Assembly (NCBI GenBank): GCA_035528905.1
Contig: DATKXU010000079.1
Location: 1-42,854, forward strand
Direction of reading: 5' to 3'
Length of the DNA stretch: 42,854 bases
Origin: DATKXU01 sp035528905
GTDB taxonomy: Bacteria; Armatimonadota; UBA5829; DTJY01
The notes beneath the pieces are model-generated. The model did no database searches, was not told the origin of the DNA, and worked only from the letters and a program-made list of their open reading frames with translations. A program made the translations under genes and the position numbers. Below, one piece after another: positions 37,619-42,854 of this stretch (position 1 is the stretch's first letter; each line of letters begins with the position of its first letter).

Positions 37619-40465
37619 ATGAAGCATGGAATCGCGACCACACGCATGTGGCAGTATGCACCTCGAACAATACGCAGCCCCATCGGGCGATCGACGATCG
37701 GCATCATGTTTGCACTCGCAATCATTGACTGCTTGCTGGGAGTACCGGCCCAAGCATTCGATACAGGTCCCCATTTCGACTTGACACGCGACGCGCTCTC
37801 AGCGGAAGGATTCGGCGATACGGGAGTCCAGGTGGCACAGGTGACGAACTGGATGGTGGATTTCTACGAGCAAGCGAGTCAGAATCCCTTCAGCGGTCGC
37901 TCTGCATGGTGGAAGGAGCTGATAGGCGGGGCAATCGGATATCGTGAGCACTGGTCCGATACCGTCGTGGACTCGGCTGACTGGCTGCATTTCGACCCGA
38001 CGCCGCACTTTGACATCAACAATGTGAAGCGCGGGCTCGACAGCGGTGAGACGATGACGATGGAATGGGAACGTCTCGCGAAGGCCACCCGAATAGCAGC
38101 AAGCGACTGTGCCGGAACAGGTGACATACAGGGACTTCTGACAGTAATCGGCATCACAACGCATGCGGTGCAAGATTTTTATGCCCATACGAACTGGGTG
38201 GAGCCCAAGGTTGTTCTGCAAACAATAGGCTACGAAGGTCCGGGATGGGCACAACTGCATACTTATGGCTCCCATCCTACATGGTTCGATGTACCGCCCG
38301 ATGTGCGGCAGCGCGCGCGCGTTTACTCTTGTATAGGAGGCGATCTTCGCAGCCACGGATACTGGAACACCGATGGAAACCGCACCCTGCGCACAGCGGT
38401 CAACAAGGACTGGCCTGGCCGTCCATTGTACAAGGACGCATATATAACTGCATACTTCGCCACACGCCAGTGGGTAAATGCGATTAGGAGTTGCGTCAAT
38501 AACGAAGCAGTATGGCAAGCGGCTCAGCGATACAGCGACCGGAAGGGAGGACAACTGGACCGCGACCTGAACGGCGCATACTCCATCTCTTTCGACGCCG
38601 GGCACTGGCAGGGACAAGGAGAGCCGACAGGAGCAGACGCCCCCGGCCCTGGTGGGAGTCTGGATGATCTCATAGTCGAGATCGGCAAGTACCATCGTGC
38701 GGGCAAGACGGCATTTCGAAGCAAGTTCGAGCAGGTAGTGCCGAAGATCGCGCTTGAGAATCCGACCGGGGTAGATGTGCCTGTGGACTCATCTTCAGTG
38801 GCGCAAAACTGGACAGAATTCGTATGCTTGAAGGTTACCAGGGTGCGGGATGCCACGCCCACAGGAATGATAGGAATAGATCCCGGACTTGATCAAGCGG
38901 ACTTCTATGCAAAACCGAGTATTGCCGGTCAGACTTTTTCCTCCGGGATGATACACGGTCGAGATACTTTCGATTTCAATCTGCCGAATTACCCGTTTAC
39001 TTTCATAAAAGCCGTGCCGAAGATGTGGAGTGTGCCGGAGCCGGTAACCTCCATGTATGTATTGGTGCGAACCCGAGACGAGATGTGGGCCGGCACGGAC
39101 GATGACGTGTTTCTAATAATAAATAGCAACACTCGCTTCAAGCTCGACAAGCCGCTGTACAACGACTTCGAGCGCGGGGATGAGGACACGTACAGCATTG
39201 ATCCGCCCGCCGGCTTGAAGGTCAGCGACATCAGGTATGTGCAGATCGACAAATCTCCTGACGGTCTGGCAGGCGGCTGGGAGTTGAGTCGAGTGCGACT
39301 CTCCATCAACGGCAGGAGCGTCTACTACAAAGACGGCATAGACAAGTGGCTTGAGAAGAGCAGCCTGACCTGGCGAGCGCCCGACTTTCACCCCAGTTCT
39401 CCGATGACCTCGGCTGTCCCTATCACCCTCAAGCTCTATGACAGCGATGGATTCCTATACGGGGACGACGATCACTGCGACATCAATCCGGATTACGGAA
39501 GGCGCAACCTGAACCTTCTTTACAATCGCAGCTCCAATCAAGTCCGTGGAGATGCATCCGGTACCGGTATCATATCGGTAACCGGTGGCAGCAGGCATGG
39601 AGGACGTGGGATAGATGACGACACGTGCCAGATATCGTTCATGGTCGAGAAGTATCAGGTAACGCCTCCTCCTTCATCCACAGTGAGCACGCAGCCCAAC
39701 GTAAGCGTTACCGTGAGCGCCGACCCAACCCGATACACCGGCTCCCTGCCCGCCTCCATCAGCTTCATCGGACGCATCACCGCATCGCAGCCCTGTGATG
39801 TGAGATACCAGTTTGTCCGGAGCGATGGAACTATGAGGCCAATCGCTACACTGCATTTCGACACAGCCGGCACCAGGGACGCCGGCATGACGTGGAGCTT
39901 GAGCAGGAACTACAGCGGCTGGGTTTCGCTCAAGGTGCTGTCACCCAGATCGGTTGAATCGAGCAGGGCTCAGTTCGAAGTCGCAAGCGGTGGGTCGGGG
40001 AATCAGCCTTTCGAGGAAGACCTGATCAGCTTCGACTACCGGCTGGCGGAGGTCAAGCAGATCGGCGGAAGATGGAAGATAGCTGCCGGAAGCATCATTG
40101 TCAAGGACTTTGGCGCCAACGAGGCTGCGGCGCGCAGGGCCCTGCAGATCATGAAGCACTATAAGATGAACTCCCAGGGCTTCGTAGGTAGACCGAATCC
40201 GTCCATGGAGTACTTCTTGGTTGACGGTGCTGCGCCCTCCGGCGTGTTCCCCGGTGAGGACCGCCTGTCGTTCAATCCTGTAAGTCTTGAAGTGAAGCAG
40301 GCGAGCGGACGGTGGAAGGTAGCCGACGGGTCTCACCAAGTGCTGGATTTCGGCGGCGGCGAACAGGAAGCGCGCATCGCTCTGCAGATAATCCGCAAAT
40401 ACGGCTTCACGAGCATATGCTTCGTCGCGAGGCCGAACCCGCCGATGACGTACTTTCGCAGGTGA
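37619..40465 (+). CDS. secreted HET-C / zinc phospholipase C-like protein with PLAT-like and duplicated C-terminal modules
   Basis: A 948-residue exported protein. The start at 37619 is tentative (other ATGs at codons 10 and 30). The signal region ends near residue 46 (AQA-FDTG). The N-terminal domain (about 47-320) has the HET-C/phospholipase C pattern: FDTGPHFDLT (His52), ADWLHFD (His124), and THAVQDFYAHTNWVE with His182, Asp186 and His190 as likely metal ligands. A beta-rich region (about 400-620) recalls PLAT/LH2-like sandwiches (FERGDEDTYSID). After a Pro/Ser linker and an Ig-like domain, two copies of a 65-70-residue module close the protein (about 805-948). Each has the pattern (L/I)SF...GRWK(I/V)...DFG...A(R)ALQI(M/I)...GF...FVxRPNPxM(E/T)YF. 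It probably acts on lipids or membranes outside the cell. Confidence 0.75.
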   Translation: MKHGIATTRMWQYAPRTIRSPIGRSTIGIMFALAIIDCLLGVPAQAFDTGPHFDLTRDALSAEGFGDTGVQVAQVTNWMVDFYEQASQNPFSGRSAWWKELIGGAIGYREHWSDTVVDSADWLHFDPTPHFDINNVKRGLDSGETMTMEWERLAKATRIAASDCAGTGDIQGLLTVIGITTHAVQDFYAHTNWVEPKVVLQTIGYEGPGWAQLHTYGSHPTWFDVPPDVRQRARVYSCIGGDLRSHGYWNTDGNRTLRTAVNKDWPGRPLYKDAYITAYFATRQWVNAIRSCVNNEAVWQAAQRYSDRKGGQLDRDLNGAYSISFDAGHWQGQGEPTGADAPGPGGSLDDLIVEIGKYHRAGKTAFRSKFEQVVPKIALENPTGVDVPVDSSSVAQNWTEFVCLKVTRVRDATPTGMIGIDPGLDQADFYAKPSIAGQTFSSGMIHGRDTFDFNLPNYPFTFIKAVPKMWSVPEPVTSMYVLVRTRDEMWAGTDDDVFLIINSNTRFKLDKPLYNDFERGDEDTYSIDPPAGLKVSDIRYVQIDKSPDGLAGGWELSRVRLSINGRSVYYKDGIDKWLEKSSLTWRAPDFHPSSPMTSAVPITLKLYDSDGFLYGDDDHCDINPDYGRRNLNLLYNRSSNQVRGDASGTGIISVTGGSRHGGRGIDDDTCQISFMVEKYQVTPPPSSTVSTQPNVSVTVSADPTRYTGSLPASISFIGRITASQPCDVRYQFVRSDGTMRPIATLHFDTAGTRDAGMTWSLSRNYSGWVSLKVLSPRSVESSRAQFEVASGGSGNQPFEEDLISFDYRLAEVKQIGGRWKIAAGSIIVKDFGANEAAARRALQIMKHYKMNSQGFVGRPNPSMEYFLVDGAAPSGVFPGEDRLSFNPVSLEVKQASGRWKVADGSHQVLDFGGGEQEARIALQIIRKYGFTSICFVARPNPPMTYFRR

Positions 40466-40623
40466 GCGATGCTTGGCTGCATGCTTTGGTGCAGCGTTCG
40501 CACATACGACGGATATCGCCTATAGCTGCCATAGTGTGGAGTATTACCGGAAAGTTGTGACTGACAGCAACGCCGAGTAAAGGCAGTCTTTCTGATAGAC
40601 AATCATCGAAGGAGGAACAAACA

Positions 40624-41772
40624 ATGAAGCGTGTGATTCCAGTTTCACTCATCTTGCTCTTGATCTGCGTGCAGGCGGGAGCTGCGACGTTCGTCATCAA
40701 TGGGAAGCAAGTCACCATTCCCAGCACGGTGGCAGGCGGCAAAACCTACGTGGACCCGGTTGCCCTCTGCAAAGCGTTGGGCCTGACTATCACCTATGAT
40801 ACTGCGAAAAAGCAGTATGTAGTAAGTACACAGTCCCAGGTTGGTGCTCAGGGAACTGCGCAGATGGCTGGGGACTGGGCTGAGATGGGCAAGGAATACT
40901 CCCTTGGGAAAGGCAACCCCATGAACTTCGCCCTGCGAAGTGCGGAGTTCTCAGCATCCAGAGTCAGGATCGGCGAGGAAGTGTTCTTCCCCAAGGGGAA
41001 TGAGAAGTTTCTGGTGCTGCACTACACTGTCCATAACCCGCAGAAATCCGAGCAGAGCGCGAGTTGGAATACGTTCGACTTCACCGCGGTGGATGCGACG
41101 AACCAGAATAGAGAGTTCTCGCAGGAGGTGGGTCAGGAAGCCAATTCCCTTCCGCTTGGCAGCATGTACCTGAAGCCGGCCCAGAAGGTTGAGGTATATA
41201 CATTCATTGTTGTTCCAGCGGCAGGCGAGATTCCCAAACTCATTGTCAAGCGCGGCGAGGGCGCGGTACTTCGGTACGATCTGCGAGGCAAGGTCAAGCC
41301 GTTGGCTGCCCCATTTGCTGATCCATCTGACACCACTGGAAGTACCGCATTGAGTGAAGTGCCTGTCCAACTTGGTGTTTACTGCCCGACAGGCCTGTTC
41401 GACGTGAAGGTAGAACCCGCGTCCTACACGAGTGAATCCTATGCGGACCGTGAGCCGAAGGCAGGAAGCCGCCACCTGGTTGTGAACGTTTCCTTCAAGA
41501 ACCAAACGGGCGAAGCCCAGTATGTCGGCTGGAACACTTTCACACCCAAAGTCGTGACCAAAGGCGGTGAAACCATCGCCTATAACGAGAATCTGCTGAA
41601 TGCATCCCGGGACGAGTCCCTCCGCGGCGACGTGCCGGCCGGGCAGGAGATTCGAGGCAGGTTCTTCTTCCAGGTGCGGAACGATGATCTGGCTGCGAAA
41701 CTGCTTATCCAAGAAGGCGCGGACAGGGATGAGAACCGTCGGTTCGCTGTTGATCTGAGCACAATCAGATAG
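40624..41772 (+). CDS. secreted protein with copper-amine-oxidase-N-like domain and two DUF4352-type domains
   Basis: A 382-residue exported protein. The ATG at 40624 has an AAGGAGGAAC site. A signal peptide (1-20, ending AGA-AT) leads to a small domain (about 21-70) with VINGKQVTIPST, GKTYVDPVALCKALGLTI and YDTAKKQYVV. That is the strand-helix pattern of the stalk-like copper amine oxidase N-terminal domain common in surface proteins. Two related immunoglobulin-like DUF4352 modules follow (about 90-230 and 250-380). They share NPQKSEQSASWNTFDF-type and NQTGEAQYVGWNTFTP-type strands, so they are internal duplicates. Function is unknown, likely envelope binding. It lies in tandem with two further envelope genes. 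Confidence 0.75.
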   Translation: MKRVIPVSLILLLICVQAGAATFVINGKQVTIPSTVAGGKTYVDPVALCKALGLTITYDTAKKQYVVSTQSQVGAQGTAQMAGDWAEMGKEYSLGKGNPMNFALRSAEFSASRVRIGEEVFFPKGNEKFLVLHYTVHNPQKSEQSASWNTFDFTAVDATNQNREFSQEVGQEANSLPLGSMYLKPAQKVEVYTFIVVPAAGEIPKLIVKRGEGAVLRYDLRGKVKPLAAPFADPSDTTGSTALSEVPVQLGVYCPTGLFDVKVEPASYTSESYADREPKAGSRHLVVNVSFKNQTGEAQYVGWNTFTPKVVTKGGETIAYNENLLNASRDESLRGDVPAGQEIRGRFFFQVRNDDLAAKLLIQEGADRDENRRFAVDLSTIR

Positions 41773-41786
41773 TTCTCTACAGTATG

Positions 41787-41806
41787 CGAAGTGAGAAAAC
41801 GCTTCG
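41787..41806. other. short hairpin after the DUF4352 gene
   Basis: CGAAGTG-AGAAAA-CGCTTCG, a 7-bp stem (one G-T pair), 15 bp past the stop. It may end or stabilise the upstream transcript. Confidence 0.3.
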
Positions 41807-41845
41807 GAATCAAGGAGCATCATACAAATAAAAGAGGAGGTAGCG

Positions 41846-42226
41846 ATGTCAGACAATACACCAAACACACCTGAGACTCCTGAGCCTCAGGGGCAAACGC
41901 CTAAAGCGTCGGGAGTGGACGAGAGCAGGTTGTTCGCGTTTCTCGCCTACCTGCTATCCATCATAGGCGTTCTGATCGTAATACTGACGAAGAAGGAAGA
42001 CCGATACGCGGTCTACCATGCCAAGCAGAGCCTGGTGCTGTTCATAGGCTGCGTGATCGCAGGTATAGTTATGGCGCTGCCTATACCGGTGATTGCTCAA
42101 CTAGTATCGTCCCTGTTGTACTTACTGTTGTTCGTGCTGTGGGTGATCGGGATCATTAACTCCCTGACAGGCCAGCAGAAACCTCTGCCAATCATCGGCC
42201 AGTTCGGAGATCAGTTCAACTTCTAG
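41846..42226 (+). CDS. DUF4870-family membrane protein
   Basis: A 126-residue protein. The ATG at 41846 is behind an AGAGGAGG site. The first about 30 residues are a Pro/Thr-rich cytoplasmic tail. Then come three to four transmembrane helices with the DUF4870/Tic20-like signatures FAFLAYLLSIIGVLIVILTK, RYAVYHAKQSLVLF and VLWVIGIINSLTGQQKPLPIIG. Members are small inner-membrane proteins of unknown role. It lies between two secreted-protein genes in the same orientation and could share their transcript. Confidence 0.85.
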   Translation: MSDNTPNTPETPEPQGQTPKASGVDESRLFAFLAYLLSIIGVLIVILTKKEDRYAVYHAKQSLVLFIGCVIAGIVMALPIPVIAQLVSSLLYLLLFVLWVIGIINSLTGQQKPLPIIGQFGDQFNF

Positions 42227-42343
42227 CGGAAAGGCAGTACGGTCGGGGACGTCCGCGTCCAGGTCGTGATCTCTGAGATCGCACCTAGGGCAGAGTCAGG
42301 GCTGTCCTTGTTCGCGAAAGGAACCTGTGAGGAGGAGTAAGTC

Positions 42344-42854
42344 ATGAAAAACAGAGCGCCCCATCTCTTGGCGGCACTGTCAGTCCTCGTCTTGAGCATT
42401 CTTCTGTTGTGCGGAGGATGCTCGAAGAAGGCCGTGACTACCACGGCCGAAGAAGGAGGGTCGAAAGAGTCGCTTACGGTCACCGGCAAAGACAAAGCGT
42501 CATCTGTACTACCAGGCAATCTATCGTTCTGCGCTGATTTCGTGGACGTGAAGGGTACCGCCAAGTCATTCGGCAAGAGCTACGTGAAAGGCAACAAGAG
42601 CCGAATGGAGATCACTGAGGGGCCAAAACAGTCCATCACGATCTACCGAGGTGATAAGCAAGTGATGTGGATGCTGGACCCGGCCCAAAAGCAATACATG
42701 GAAATGAAGGCCGCGGACCCCGCGTCAATGATGGGTCCGGAGGCGGAAAAGGCGTTAGCGGAACTTGGTGAACGCAAGCTGGTCGGTCAGGAAACCGTCA
42801 ACGGCTACGCGTGCGATAAGTACGAGTTCATCTATCATGACAAGAACATGGGGA
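42344..42854 (+). CDS. lipoprotein with DUF4412-like domain (3' end outside window)
   Basis: 170 codons are visible before the window ends. The ATG at 42344 has a GGAGGAG site. A signal peptide of about 25 residues ends in a lipobox-like LLCGGC. After a charged linker the domain reads KSYVKGNKSRMEI, then IYRGDKQVMWMLDPAQKQYMEM and GYACDKYEF. This strand order is typical of DUF4412 and related LolA-like outer-membrane lipoprotein folds, which bind hydrophobic ligands. The C-terminus is missing. It continues the run of envelope genes. Confidence 0.72.
   Translation, partial: MKNRAPHLLAALSVLVLSILLLCGGCSKKAVTTTAEEGGSKESLTVTGKDKASSVLPGNLSFCADFVDVKGTAKSFGKSYVKGNKSRMEITEGPKQSITIYRGDKQVMWMLDPAQKQYMEMKAADPASMMGPEAEKALAELGERKLVGQETVNGYACDKYEFIYHDKNMG

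Noticed and set aside
1..42854. tRNA or rRNA genes
   Set aside because: No cloverleaf with a GTTCGAATC-type T-arm and no rRNA segment was seen on either strand.

Overview
The window (about 42.9 kb, fairly GC-rich) looks like chromosomal DNA of an uncultured, free-living Gram-negative bacterium. Four traits point to the Armatimonadota or a neighbouring Planctomycetes/Lentisphaerae-like lineage: three secreted proteins end in a PEP-CTERM sorting tail (a fourth is a relic), one gene is a DUF6785/DUF6784-type multi-pass membrane protein, lipoproteins are common, and the intergenic DNA is full of short palindromic and heptameric repeats. The taxonomic call is an inference; no rRNA or tRNA gene is present to settle it.

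Layout. 1-1843: end of tldD and all of tldE/pmbA, a peptide-processing protease pair. 2034-6318: htpX, a large coiled-coil protein with a C-terminal NYN/PIN-type nuclease domain, a candidate small RNA on the minus strand, and a secreted peptidase-MA-like protein with an apparently leaderless promoter. 6319-10140: the DUF6785-type membrane protein between degenerate heptamer repeat arrays, then a PEP-CTERM protein built of six 46-residue repeats. 10171-15920 (minus): a five-gene operon for aldehyde dehydrogenase, 2-oxoacid/acetoin dehydrogenase E1 alpha and beta, an M24-family metallopeptidase and an SDR oxidoreductase, with a promoter in front and a terminator behind. 16008-18184: a REP-associated tyrosine transposase, two identical 94-bp REP-like elements, a PEP-CTERM tail relic between them, and a formylglycine-generating-enzyme-fold PEP-CTERM protein. 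18442-22987 (plus): a carbohydrate operon with a RhaT-like transporter, a LarA-like racemase, a zinc alcohol dehydrogenase and a DUF6786-like protein. 23344-25322: a small membrane protein and a PEP-CTERM alkaline phosphatase. 25688-31511: a signalling island with an ANTAR antiterminator response regulator, a GAF histidine kinase, a single-domain receiver and a GAF-PAS hybrid kinase. 31692-42854: a secretome island with a subtilase, a Cys-rich protein/DUF378 cluster, an FxLYD lipoprotein, a 5'-truncated AbiEii-like gene, a HET-C/phospholipase-like protein, a DUF4352 protein, a DUF4870 membrane protein and a lipoprotein cut by the window end.

Ten sigma70-type promoters can be read directly, nine of them with an exact 17-nt spacer. 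They fix several start codons and separate the transcription units. The two metabolic operons fit uptake and oxidation of sugars or sugar acids. The secreted phosphatase, proteases and phospholipase-like protein fit a scavenging life with much extracellular enzymology. The best candidates for undescribed biology are the small RNA near 5.0-5.1 kb, the RAYT with its repeat family, the NYN-nuclease protein, the heptamer arrays, the long leader of the hybrid kinase and the Cys-rich/DUF378 cluster.
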